A stretch of 64,000 nt of DNA from Limonium bicolor (lineage: Eukaryota > Streptophyta > Magnoliopsida > Caryophyllales > Plumbaginaceae), in contig CM041779.1 of assembly GCA_023374045.1 (NCBI GenBank), forward strand, positions 868,001 through 932,000, read 5' to 3'. The translations under genes were made by a program, and so were the position numbers. Under the pieces are notes generated by a model. It was given only the letters and a program-made list of their open reading frames with translations. It searched no databases and had not been told where the DNA came from. Each line of letters starts with the position of its first letter. Position 1 is the stretch's first letter. Positions 47,443-58,965 of the stretch are shown here, one piece after another.

Positions 47443-47446
47443 ACCA
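47435..47446 (-). promoter_or_regulatory. Element A primer binding site (tRNA-iMet)
   Basis: The minus strand reads TGGTATCAGAGC, five bases from the 5' LTR, complementary to initiator tRNA-Met. Confidence 0.9.
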
Positions 47447-47556
47447 CTTTTTGTAACACCCCTAATCTTAAACCTGTAATGACGTCATAATTCGTAGCAT
47501 AATAAATAGCAAATCGCAGCGGAAAATAAATCTAACTATCCTTGGTGTTACACGCC

Positions 47557-47578
47557 GTCACTCACCCTTGTGAGTAAC
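47557..47578 (-). other. Conserved LTR hairpin, copy in A 5' LTR
   Basis: Identical to the hairpin at 36464-36485. In the genomic RNA it would lie in U5, about 100 nt before the primer site. Confidence 0.75.
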
Positions 47579-50500
47579 AAGGCATCCTTACTCTTCCAAC
47601 ATTACAACTTCCACACGCTGTGATGAACAGATACTGAGCACTCTACTTATTACAAACCAAATCCAACTAAATGAGCAACTAACTGAACTACAACAAACTC
47701 CAAAATATAATACATAACAAATCCATAAGTTTTTATAAAAAACACAGCGGCTACCCTGTTCCCCGCACTCCGGCTTGTGTATTCTTCAGAGACCTGAAAT
47801 GTTTGGCCCAATGAAGGGCTCAGCAAACTATGCTGGTATGCTAAATGTAGTCCTAAGTCTTCTAGATTCCTTAAGTCGTTTAGCCATCTTGATATTAGAT
47901 TCTTTACATGAAATACCGGTTTACAATAATAACAGTAACAACCGTAAACACTTAACAAACACATAACAATCCACCTGTAAACGCCAGTGTACAATAGTAC
48001 ACAACATCAATAATCACACAATAATAACCACACAACAATAAACAATAATCACACATTTGTAAACCATAACAATAACCAAACGAGATACACGTATTAAACT
48101 ACACTTGTTAGTTAGTCACTTGGCTCTTATCTTTTAAACCAATCATTTAACCTTTCCCAATTAATTTTACCTCAAGTGTCATGTTAAGACAAACCTTAAT
48201 AAATTGTGGACGAATGTCCCCTGGGTTCCAAAGGAACCGTTACCAACGGACCTTCCGGCCCTGGATAAATATATGTAATGACCGATCCGGTCGAACCTGT
48301 GCACCTACGGCAGTGCCCTCCGCCATCCCCGAATGTGGCTGATGGATTTCGAGTGACTCCATTATAGTCCCTCGTTGTGATCACAATGCGCAACCAGAAG
48401 GTCGGAACGATCTGGATTCCTCTCTTATAAGTTAGCCCTTTTTGTCAGTGACACAATAACCAATATTTGAATTAAGACCTTAACAGTTGACCATTGTTAG
48501 GTTCAATAATACCTAGAGGTCAGTTAGTCTTTTTTTCCAGTTTAGATGTGTAAACTTTAGTCACAAGACATTCGCGCGTAAAATTCAACGCAACAGTTTG
48601 GGCAATCCCCCATACAATATCAATCACATAAAATCATAGATATCTTCTTAAACATTTAAACACACAATGTCTGGACCTTAGGATAATCCTTAGGACATTC
48701 AGACCACACAATTAACATACCGTACACCAAGAAACTGCTAGCCTGTCAAACTCCTGTTCAGTAGTCCTTTCCCGTACGCTGTTATTTAAACATGCAATAC
48801 CGGTAGTATTAATATAACTATTCACTAAATATTACGGTACTGTCACTGTAGTGTTTATACTCGTCGTATAATAACTCCGTATGTTATTTATTTTCCCCTG
48901 TTATTTTAACAGTGGTTCTAGATAACCTAGCAGTTCATTATTTTATGTGAAACTCACATGTGATAATGAATTATCAATTATACGGTACATCTTACCTTAC
49001 TAATTATATACTTATAATTATTTCCACTTATCATTTATATTAAACCCCTTGGTCATTTTTATTATAACCAAAATTATTTTATAAACTTTATATTATATTC
49101 CTTAATATACCGTAATACATTATATTACCTAGTTTCACTTCCTTGCCTTATTAAATTACAAAACCAACCTTATTAATCCGGTGTTTATATGTGATACCCA
49201 ACAATTTAATAAATTACTAAATAACCACATATTATTTTCCGGTAGTCATAATTGATCCCGATAACTTTTACAACTTACCAAATAACCGTATACTCTTATA
49301 ATTTATTAAATACTCTTATCAATTTCAAAAAAAATGTAAAACAATTATATTAACTTCTATAAATTGCCAAATAACCTTATAACTTTTAAAATCCACTAAT
49401 TACCCACATTAACCTTTGTAAATATTAATTGACCACCTTATTTTGTAAGTTACGATTCAACCTCACCAACTTTATAAATTACCAATTAAGTTCATAACCT
49501 TTCGGTTTCTACATATAATTTTCTATATTTACACTTTTAACCCAAAACTTTTATAAACTTAATATTTTATGTCATAAATCATTTTAACCCAAAGTTTTTG
49601 GTCAACACTTTGACCAAGACTTAATTTCACAATTAATACTTTAACATACCCATAAAATCATAAATAATTCTCGGCCACACCTTATATTTTCCAATAATTA
49701 CAAAATAGTCCCACAACTTTATAAATTGTTATTTTAACACTTAAACACTTATTTAAATTCACCAAAATTCATAATATTATTTCCTACCTTATATTATACT
49801 ATAAATATACCAAACTCACTCTTTCATTCTCGGTAATTTTATCAAGCACCCCTAACTTTTCAAAATCTATATTTTAGCCACATAATTTATTAAACTAGCC
49901 ATTTAAATACTTGTAGCTATTTTTAATGTTCCTAAAATTTATAATACAAGTCAATACACTTATATATTTTCGAAAATCACCTAAATCATATACTAAGCTC
50001 TCGGCTTTATTTTAATCTTACAATATAGTTTTAAAACTTGTTTTAAACTTTATAACAAATACATAAATGTATATAAGCCATATAACACTTCTAAAAATTA
50101 TACTAATGACTTAGGATGATTATAAACTAAAAATAGAACATATTATCCTTAGATATTTCGGTTTTAATATATGTGTATCCTAATTAATTCTTGTGACACA
50201 TATTCATACCTTAAGGTAATAATCTTACCTTATATGTTATAAATTATTTTCTTTGATACTTTAATTTAATAATTTCCGGCCTTAATATTAACATGGCCTT
50301 AACATAATTTCTATACTTAATTTTGAAGCTTAAATTAAGCTTAAACTTACTAAACCTTATTTATATAAACTTACCCTTAAATCAAGACAATTCTTGTTCT
50401 TGATTTTCCTTGAATTTCCAAGCTCTTCAAATGGTATCTTGTTGTAGATATTTCGAACTCCTTGTATATATATAGGAGATCCATTTGTTAGATTTCTAAT

Positions 50501-51264
50501 CAAGAGCTTATAAATAATATTGTAGTAATTTTTACAAGAGTTTACCTTAGGAGTTTAACAAGGTATTTTTGATACACCTTGAGATGATTGTAGATCCAAG
50601 TTTCCTTCATGAACTAATGAAGAGAATATAGATTTTAGAAGGCAAAATATTTTCGGACATATAGTAGAATTTGTCTAGGGTTTTCAAATATGAAAATACC
50701 TTAGATTAACCTTGATTTCTCCTTGAATTGATGTTAAATCAAGACAACTCCTTGGAGAATAATTGTTGGCGATTTCCTTAGAGATTGCTAGGACTATTCT
50801 TGCTCCAAGACTTGATAGATTTTACTAGGAAATTGCATTAAAATGGTGTTAGGAATTAATACACCATTAATATAGCTTATTAACACTTAGGAATTATATT
50901 AGGGGATTAAGAGAATGAAGAAGAGAGAGCTTGGAATTGAAGCTTACCAATCGGTTTAGACCTTGGGCAAATGAAATGTTTCACGTAATGTTTGTTTTGT
51001 AGAGGATGGTGAATGCAATCGGTTTTGGTTGCCATTTTTAATTGTCATTATTGCTTACTTTAGCTTATGGTCATTAGTTTACTAAATTGTTACATAATTT
51101 AATCAACCTTATCTCCTAGCCATAGTAGTCATACGGCTGGTGGTGCACTATCAAAATGATGTCTTCAATCATATGTCCAAAGTAGCTAGCATGTATGGTT
51201 TATATTCAATCTGAATATTTATTGCTGTTAGTTAATTAATATCTCTGGTTGTCTTCTTCTGCAG

Positions 51265-52130
51265 ATGAGGCTCGCTGGACTTGAAAATGGAGGCTCCATC
51301 AGCAGCTTCACGTGGATGAGCACTGCAGCGTCCTCAGCCATGCACTTCTACGACCACAAACAAAAAGGGTGGTGTATGTTTAGTTCTGAATTCTTAATTT
51401 TACTAGACTTATCTTAGGATAACTTTCTATCTTGTTTAATCTTTGCAGGTGGTAGTGTTCGGTTCCCACTGCTACGGTAATATACATATAGGTAGATAGT
51501 CTTTGTATTACATTGTTTAATTAGCTAACTTTTCTTGTTCTTATCTGCAGGTGTAGTAAGCGGCGCAGACATGGACTGCAGCACTTCCGCATGGCATCTT
51601 CAATCAACATGTTGAGCGGCTGTAAGGAGTGGCTCTCATTTATTCAGATTTGTTAATGTTATTAATGCTCACTTATTAGTTGCAATGGGTGCAGGTTATT
51701 AGATGGAGGCGGTAATGGAGCACTACCATCCGCATTATAACAGCTCTTGTTGTCTATATACATAGCTTTAACTTGTTAATTCATTTGTGCTGCAGGTGGT
51801 ATCGGTCGTGACTGCTGGGCACAAAGGAAGCCTTATCTAATGTAATTCCACGTTAACAAAATGCTAGCCATATAGACTTGTATATATTTTACTAACCTGC
51901 TTGCTTTTGCAGGTGAATTGTTCGGGGCAGACATGGACTGCAGGTGGAGATCGTGTCCAGTTTTGGAGAATCAAACAGCACCAATTCGGATGGTTAGAAT
52001 TTTAATGGGATTTGTTTATGTCATTAGGTATTAGCTTAGGTTATACTTAGTTTGATTAATAATTCCATTATCGATTTCATTGCAGATAATACGGTGGTGC
52101 TGCCTCATTAGACTGCTATTAATTGCTCCA
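51265..52130 (+). other. Seven exon-like blocks inside the A 5' LTR
   Basis: Second copy of the array at 40142-41010, from block 1 at 51265 to block 7 starting at 52086. All splice-site-like borders are retained. Block 1 starts ATGAGG instead of ATGGCT, a small difference between the LTRs. Confidence 0.5.
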
Positions 52131-53177
52131 CTAACATAAATAACTTGCTAGGATGAGTCATCTTAGCATATTACATAATTTGTAATAAAACTAGCCAAAA
52201 TAGACTAGTAATCACGCCTACATTGGAGGTCAAATGAGACTTATTTTTCATTTGATTTTTGTTACACTATATTGTACTAAGACCATACTAATATGTGTAA
52301 TAGGTTCCAGCATTTAATTGGTACATTTATACCATGGTAAAAGATGAAATTTTTAAGGTAAAAATGCTGATTTTAGGTACCTTTTTGACCTAAAAATCGC
52401 CCCTATTTATACTATGAGTTTAGTGTTGCCATCAATTGATTTAGATGGTCATTTTATCCCCTTTTAAGTTTTCCAAGTCGTGGCTTGTTAAAAACTTCAA
52501 GTCAATTGCGTAAAACGCATTTTCGTGACACCCGAAGGTGCGTTTTCGTGCTTTAAGAATATTTCCAGGAATTAATTAGTCGCTATGAGTTCCAAGTGTT
52601 TATTGACATTATTTATAGTCAATAATAATATATTAAGGTGTTACATTAAATTATATGGGGTTATATAAACTTGTAACTCAATTTTCGGGCTAAAGGGGCA
52701 CTCCCGAGGTAAAAGGAGCGTTAAGAAATTTCCCCGAGCTCTTTGTTTATTTTTGAAGAAGTAGCTTGGGAATCCTCTTAGAATAATTAATAATAATTTT
52801 AGGAACTCTAAGAATATTTTTATAGGGGTTCGTGCCACCTTGGCACTCCTCCTAAGCATTCCCGGCCCTTTATGGGCCCACATCGGGAACTTCCGAGAAC
52901 TTTGTATTTTTACTCGGTTCTAACTGAGAACTTGTATTTTAAAGATCATAAAATGATCCTTGGTTAATTTGTATAATGTCCATAGCTTATATAATTGTTT
53001 AACTTAAGGTCGGGCTTTTAAAGCTCGTTTATGACCTTAAGGAGTTTAGGTGCGTTTTTCACGCCCAAGTGTTTATATGTTTTCTTAGGGTTTAATAAAC
53101 CCCCAAATAATATTTATAATTCTTCAAATAATATTTATTTACTTATATTTAATTATTTAAATGTTAGGGGTATTTCA

Positions 53178-54073
53178 TTCCTTGCCCATGGAATTTCATT
53201 ACTCAAGTTCAAACCCTCATTTCCAAAGTTACACACACTAGACCTTTTCAAGAATTTCCAACACTAAAACTGTTTTGCTACAGATTTTTGTACTACTCTT
53301 TCTAGTTCTCCAACTACCATTACAAGGTGATTAATGCACTCAATCAAGTTCAATAAAACACCTAGTTAATCCAAGGTCATTTTTTCACTCACAACATCAC
53401 TTAAAACACCATATTTCTACCGAAATTTTGCCGTGGTTCACCTACAATTCTAACATGCCCAAATGCATTAATTCTCACCTAAACCATCTCAAAACTAACC
53501 ACACCCATAAAGGGTCCTACCAGCACACAAACTCTTCATCAAAATTTACCAAACCAACAATATAAACATACATTCAAATCACTTGGCTCAAAGGCCCTTA
53601 ATTCAAACAACAATTTCACAAATTCTCTCAAACTTCAATCAAACACATTATCCCTCACATTTTGGGTTCATTTATTAATTTAACCATCCCATATTCTATA
53701 ATCAATAAGATAATTTCATGGTGGATTTCTTCCCTTAAGCTTTCAAGGGTTTCGTTTTCACTTCTCTTCCCCTCTTCTCATTTCTCTTCCAGTTTCAGTC
53801 AAGGGGCATTACCATTGCCACTTCACTAGGCCGATGTTCAAATGGAAATACAATAAGTACTATACTCTTAGGCTTATTAATTAACCCACAAAGCAAAGAA
53901 GGTGCCTAAAGCACAAGATTAAGGGCTTTACCTTTGGAACCCTAGAGGGGGTTTTTGCTTAAGAATCAAAGAGAGCTTCCAACCACCATTTTTGGGGCTT
54001 GAATCAAAGATCAAAAAAGGAAAGAACAAGACTCATGAGAAGCCCAAAAATTGGCACATTAAAGAGTGGAGGA
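53178..54073 (-). mobile_element. Element B LTR, second part
   Basis: Continuation of B after element A. The junction repeats TTCCT. No gene is seen. It ends at the target site GAGGA of the inserted solo LTR. Confidence 0.6.
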
Positions 54074-55676
54074 TGATAAGTGTGAAATATGAATGGTTCT
54101 AGCGGTCTTTAATGCTTAATTTGCGCATGGACAATATTCCACACTTATCTTACGTTTTCCTTTGGTTTGTTGTTTGTTAAGGCTTGATACCTTTTTCTAT
54201 GTTAAATGCAGAGAAAAGCCAAGGAAACAGTAGATTAACTCACGAGGGAGATGATACAACAAACGGGGGTCGAATTGGAGTCAGAACGATGAATTTAGAG
54301 GATTTGAAGGTATGTCCGAGCTTGTGTCCGAACTTCCAAGCTCGGACGCAAGTCGAGAGTTCGTATGCTGTGCCTGATGAAATGTCTGAACTTCCGTCCT
54401 AACTTCTAAGTTCGGACATGGTTCGAGAATCACAATGAGAAAAGTCAGAAGTCTGACCTACGGTGCATGTCCGAACTTGTGTCCGAACATCCAAGTTCGG
54501 ACATAAGTCAAGACTTTTGGAATTGGAGCGCTCAAAGCAATGTGTTCGAACATTGAAGGTTGGACCAATGTTCGGACGCGACTAAAATTCCAGCAAAAGT
54601 TCGGCGTTTTGAAGGGAGAAAGAGGAAGAAACTCTATTTAAGTGACCTAATCAGTGGAGAGGAGGATGATTCATTACCTATCATTACATCACGACACTCT
54701 CACGCTGGTAAACAACGCTCTTTCCACTCATCCACACCATTAGCATCAGCCTCAACTCCATCCTTATTCACCAAGCACATCATCATCTTTGTGGAGGAGC
54801 ATCGACAGAAGGGAGTCAGACCATCGTCTTCAACCTTGCGCCGGCAGTCTCTGAGTTTGGATAATCACTCAATTCGAGGGTTTTTCTTCCCTTAGATGAA
54901 TTCTCTTTTGATTGTGTTTATTCGCTCCTTTGTAATGTCTGGCTAGTATGGATTAACTCTGGGGTAGGGTTGTTCGATGGATACAATTTAGTTAAGAATT
55001 CTGCAATTTGATTATGGGATTGTAATGGATTGTTTCTAGGTTAATGATTATCATTCATCTTCTCTATTAAACTTGCGCATTTATAGAGTTGTTTAGCGAA
55101 TCCTATTAGGATCAGACAAGGTGACTAATAGGAAGTTCGAATTAACCTGGAGATTTGGGGAAAGATTAGTCGGATAGATAATTTTTCCTACAAACGCTAA
55201 CAATTCTTCGCACATAATCCACCTATATGTGTTTTGCCAATTGCTAGATTAGAGTTGTCATGTTCTGATAGGTGAGCTCTTCCTTTAACTAAGATTTAGG
55301 ATCGAAGAGAGCTTAAGGATTGGCCTTTCCGTTTCTCATAATTGAATTGTAGATTTTGCTAGACTTATCCAACAAAGAACAGCCCGAACCCGGAGTTCCA
55401 TTCATTTTATTGAATTCACCAAGCTACTTTCATTATTCGTTCATCTAGTTTTTAATTTGCATTTTTCTCAATTCAGTTACAAAACAATTCACAACCCCCC
55501 TAAATTTCCAGTTTTCTTAGGACTTAGGCTTAATTATTCAAGTCTCGCGGTTCGATACTTGGTTACTCAGTTCCATATACTATAATGACCGGGATTTTTT
55601 GCAACCCGACAGGCTTTTCGTTTATTATTTCCTAGATTTATCAATTTAGTTTTAGTAGAACATTTTCCTGTTTGCA
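54074..55676. mobile_element. Solo LTR (1,603 bp) inside element B
   Basis: Begins TGATAAGTGTGAAATATG and ends TGTTTGCA. It is flanked by the 5-bp duplication GAGGA (54069-54073 and 55677-55681). No second LTR or internal region is present, so it is a solo LTR or a very short non-autonomous element. Its general look resembles Tat/Athila-type LTRs. Short open frames at 54184-54402 and 54560-54895 (+) do not resemble known proteins. Confidence 0.7.
54313..54580. repeat. GTCCGAACTT hairpin repeats in the solo LTR
   Basis: Four imperfect copies spaced roughly 70-85 bp have the form GTCCGAACTT…AAGTTCGGAC and can each fold on themselves (about 54315, 54386, 54468, 54545). Confidence 0.7.
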
Positions 55677-56617
55677 GAGGAAACATGAGTTTTTCTTGAA
55701 TCTTTTACCTTAAATGAAAGAGGAGGTGTCTAGTTCCAAGAACATGTAGTTTTCTCTTCAAATGGCCAACACCCATGGAGGTAAACTTCCTCCATTTGAG
55801 ATTTTGAAAAGATAGAAATGAAGCTCTTGATGTGGGGAGCAAGAATATGTGTTTATTTTTGCATTTGGAGCTTAATTAAGCTTGTGCAAGAAGAGAAGGT
55901 GAGGAAGCCATGGGAGCTCATTGAGGAAGCTCAAAATTGCCAGGATGGTGAGGGATGTAGGAAGCTCTGGTGGAAGAAGAAAGAATAGGAGAGAGACGAG
56001 AGAAATTAGAGGAGAGAGGGTACTTTTTACTTTTGTACTTTTTCACTTTATTTGCTTTTTGACTTATTAAATTAATAAGCTAGTCAAGTGTAAGAGGAGG
56101 GTGTTATACACCCACAAAAACCGGCCCCTTATAGAATATAAGCTGGGGTGTTTTTCGTCTTTTCGCAAGAAACGCTCGTTAATTTACCCAGTTTTAGCAC
56201 TATTCACTAACTGGGTCCGTTTTCCGGATTTTTATCGTTTCTTTAATTTAATGGTTCTTATTCTTCCATTAATGTTTAATTATAGTTATTTGATTGACTA
56301 TAATTTTTTACGGGTTCATTTGACCACTCAAAGTCACGTTTTCGGGTTTTCTCAAAAAACGTGCTTTAAAGCTTCATTAGCGTTTTAAATCCATTTTATG
56401 GATCCGTTTTCTTCGGGAATTGTTTCCACATATTATTTAGGTATATTTAAGCCATAGGAATCCACCTAAGACCCCAACCAAGGTCATATACCTCCTATGG
56501 TTGCGTAACATTCATTTTACGTTTTACGCTTTCTAAGAGTTTTCTCTTTCTTTTGGCTTTATTTTCTTCACCAATATTCTTTGGGCATCATTAGGCCTCT
56601 AAAATTCATATTAGAAA
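55677..56617 (-). mobile_element. Element B LTR, third part
   Basis: Resumes after GAGGA. The text CACAAAAACCGGCCCCTTATAG near 56110 corresponds to ACAAAAACCGGCCACC near 60640 in the C LTR, confirming that B and C are relatives. It is cut by the CACTA terminus at 56618 before its GGGGTATTTCA end. The remainder of B would lie beyond the window. Confidence 0.6.
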
Positions 56618-56809
56618 CACTAGTAGAAAAATGGCCATTTTCGGCCCCCCATTTTCGGCGGTTTTTAAATTTTCGTTGAAAATGTGTGTCGGGTCATGCT
56701 ATTTTCGGCGGTTGTATATAGGAACCGCCGAAAATAGTCAAGTCGAACATCATTTTCGGCGGTTCCTATATACAACCGCCGAAAATAGCCAAATCGAAGC
56801 ATGATTTTC
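56618..56809. mobile_element. CACTA transposon left terminus
   Basis: Starts CACTAGTAGAAAAATGGCC, then TTTTCGGCCCC. Contains two self-complementary units of the type ATTTTCGGCGGTT…AACCGCCGAAAAT (about 56700-56736 and 56752-56788). Same family as the relic ending at 1620. It is interrupted at 56810 by element C. The other end is outside the window. Confidence 0.75.
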
Positions 56810-56900
56810 TGTAACACCCCATCCAACATTTACATACTTACAACAACTGCAGCGGAAGAACAACCTCATCACATTACTTAACTTGTTGGTGTTACACGCC

Positions 56901-56922
56901 GTTAGCCACCCACGTGGCTAAC
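56901..56922 (-). other. Conserved LTR hairpin, copy in C
   Basis: Arms GTTAGCCAC and GTGGCTAAC, a perfect 9-bp stem with a 4-base loop. Relative to B and A, paired positions changed together. Confidence 0.75.
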
Positions 56923-58705
56923 AAGGCTAATACATACACATTGTACCGGTCTGATGGGCTAAATTCCCGAGCAACTATACATTATTATCCCTTTTCCATT
57001 AACGACAACAACAACATACACCTTATCAACTATACCGAGTATTATAAACTGGTGCCGACAACAATATCGGTCTACTACACCTACTGTATATACACACTTA
57101 AATAAATACCCATGTACAATGACTACCCGTCCTACTCTCGAACGGCTTCCAGCACTTCGTACCTGAAATAGGAAAAGAAGAGAAAGGGGTGGCCCCAAGG
57201 GGCTCAGCACCTTTGCTGGTATGGTAATCCCGCAGCCCACATGCTATCGGGCCACGCACAACTACTTGTCGTCTTAACATGCAGTTGATTATATTTAAAT
57301 CATACATGTAACAACAAACACACAACATTAAACATTTCGCCTCAATGGGCTCAACAATCGGATAATACATCCTACTTAATAAATCACCCATGGTATTCAT
57401 CATCCCTAGAGTGTTTCTCCTCCAACGGAGCTACTTCCTTAATAGACGACACATACCCTTAATCGGGTTATCCTTAAATGCCTCTTATCACAAACTTGGA
57501 ATCATTTCCATGATCCACACACTTCACATTTACAACATTAACATACACTACGTAAAAACACTTAACAACACTTTGCACGTTTCCATGTGCACAACATAAC
57601 ACCGCAATAAGTATTGCATCACAACAAACACATAATACAACGGGAATGGTTCTCTTAGGAACCGACCCAAACATCACAACATACTGGTGAGCCTAGAGAT
57701 TGTTGCCAGTCTCATGATAAGCTCGTTACATAACTCGTTACCGTCTCGTTAAATGGACGGTTAACTTAACACAAGGTGTCTCGGATATAGTGATCCAAGC
57801 ACACCGAAACAAACATAACAATAGTATGCCCCTGTGGCCCGACGTGAGTCAGTAATAGCCTTGGTTAAGCTAAAGGGAGGTTGGGAACCAAATTGGAAAA
57901 CAACCATAACATACAGAGAGGATCGAACCTGATATGACAACGACCCCCATACTCACACGCGTGGCCGGAACAGACCGGACTCCTCATTCCCCCCGTTAGC
58001 ACTTATTAGAAGTTCATCTTGAACTTTATTAAACAATCACAAACATTGAGTTAAGTCTAGTCAGACATACACAAGGAAAAGAGAGTCATACCTTCACATA
58101 CAAACACCACGCACAAACATTACATATCCAACTCACGCATAGCCGTGGTTAGAACGTTCCTTAGGTCGGAAACGTTATTACCGGATACCGTTCTCTTACG
58201 TTTACCTAATAGTGGTTAACTAGCCCTTCAAGCGCATTAGAGGTTACCGGTATCGGCACGTAAACATACAATAACAATAATGACTGTAAACTCGTTTCAT
58301 GGTTTATATCATAACGTGGCAAACATACAGAAAAACACATTGGCATACAAGCCGGGTAATCCGTTAGGACACAGGTTGCAAGAAAACCATACCTGTCACG
58401 GAGTCCACTTATCCTGTCCATTTATGTTCCTCGAGTAATTCTCGAACCACTGTTAACATCACATGTGTTTTTTTAACATTGGGGTAACATGTTTGTTTAA
58501 AGTCTAACGCTTATAACTTTTCCCCGTTAACTGGTTAAATAACTTTACATTTTAACTTGTTTTACTTTCACATTTAATTACAACCTTTCACCCACTTATT
58601 TGCCATTTAAACTCACCTAACATGTCCTCAGCATTCTTATAACATCATTACCTACCAATCCCCATCATCACGTATCATTTCATAACCTTAATCCATGTTT
58701 TTGGT

Positions 58706-58965
58706 CCGACCGACCCACCGACCGACCCACATCTGGGTCGGTCCATTACAGACCCCTTTTACTTCCTTTAACATGCCCGTCCGACCCACGTCGACCCACC
58801 ATTCTGGGTCGGTCCATGTGCGAACATTTTCCTTCCTTTGAAAACTGACCGACCGACCCATGTCCGACCCAACCTTCTGGGTCGTCCATTACCGAACACT
58901 TCCCTAACATTTTACAGAGGCTCGACCGACCCACAAACTGGGTCGGCCCCTGGGTCGGTCGCCTC
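58706..58965. repeat. GACCGACCCA/TGGGTCGGTC hairpin cluster in C
   Basis: At least four pairs of inverted motifs (GACCGACCCA with TGGGTCGGTC or TGGGTCGTCC) lie within 260 bp. The cluster corresponds to 35922-36070 in B but is expanded. Confidence 0.8.

Larger units (their letters stand above)
36359..53177 (-). mobile_element. Element A: giant-LTR, gag-only Ty3/gypsy retrotransposon
   Basis: The element is 16,819 bp with LTRs of 5,698 and 5,726 bp and a 5,395-bp internal region. Ends are TG…CA, and the target-site duplication TTCCT lies at 36354-36358 and 53178-53182. The minus strand is sense: the primer site TGGTATCAGAGC lies next to the right LTR and a purine tract next to the left one. 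Only gag (46302-47228) survives as a long frame. Integrase C-terminus and chromodomain remnants near 42.6-43.1 kb show Ty3/gypsy ancestry, and the rest of pol is unrecognisable. The LTRs are nearly identical, so the insertion is recent although pol was already lost. The structure fits the TR-GAG class of non-autonomous elements. It lies inside the LTR of element B. Confidence 0.92.
47452..53177 (-). repeat. Element A 5' LTR (5,726 bp)
   Basis: Partner of 36359-42056. It is slightly longer because many runs have one more base. Followed by the right TSD TTCCT. Confidence 0.95.

Noticed and set aside
47650..47994. 114-residue minus-strand frame in the A LTR
   Set aside because: It is broken in the other LTR by small indels and resembles no protein.
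36359..53177. Recent segmental or assembly duplication instead of LTRs
   Set aside because: TG…CA ends, a 5-bp TSD, primer site, purine tract and gag between the copies are diagnostic of an LTR retrotransposon.
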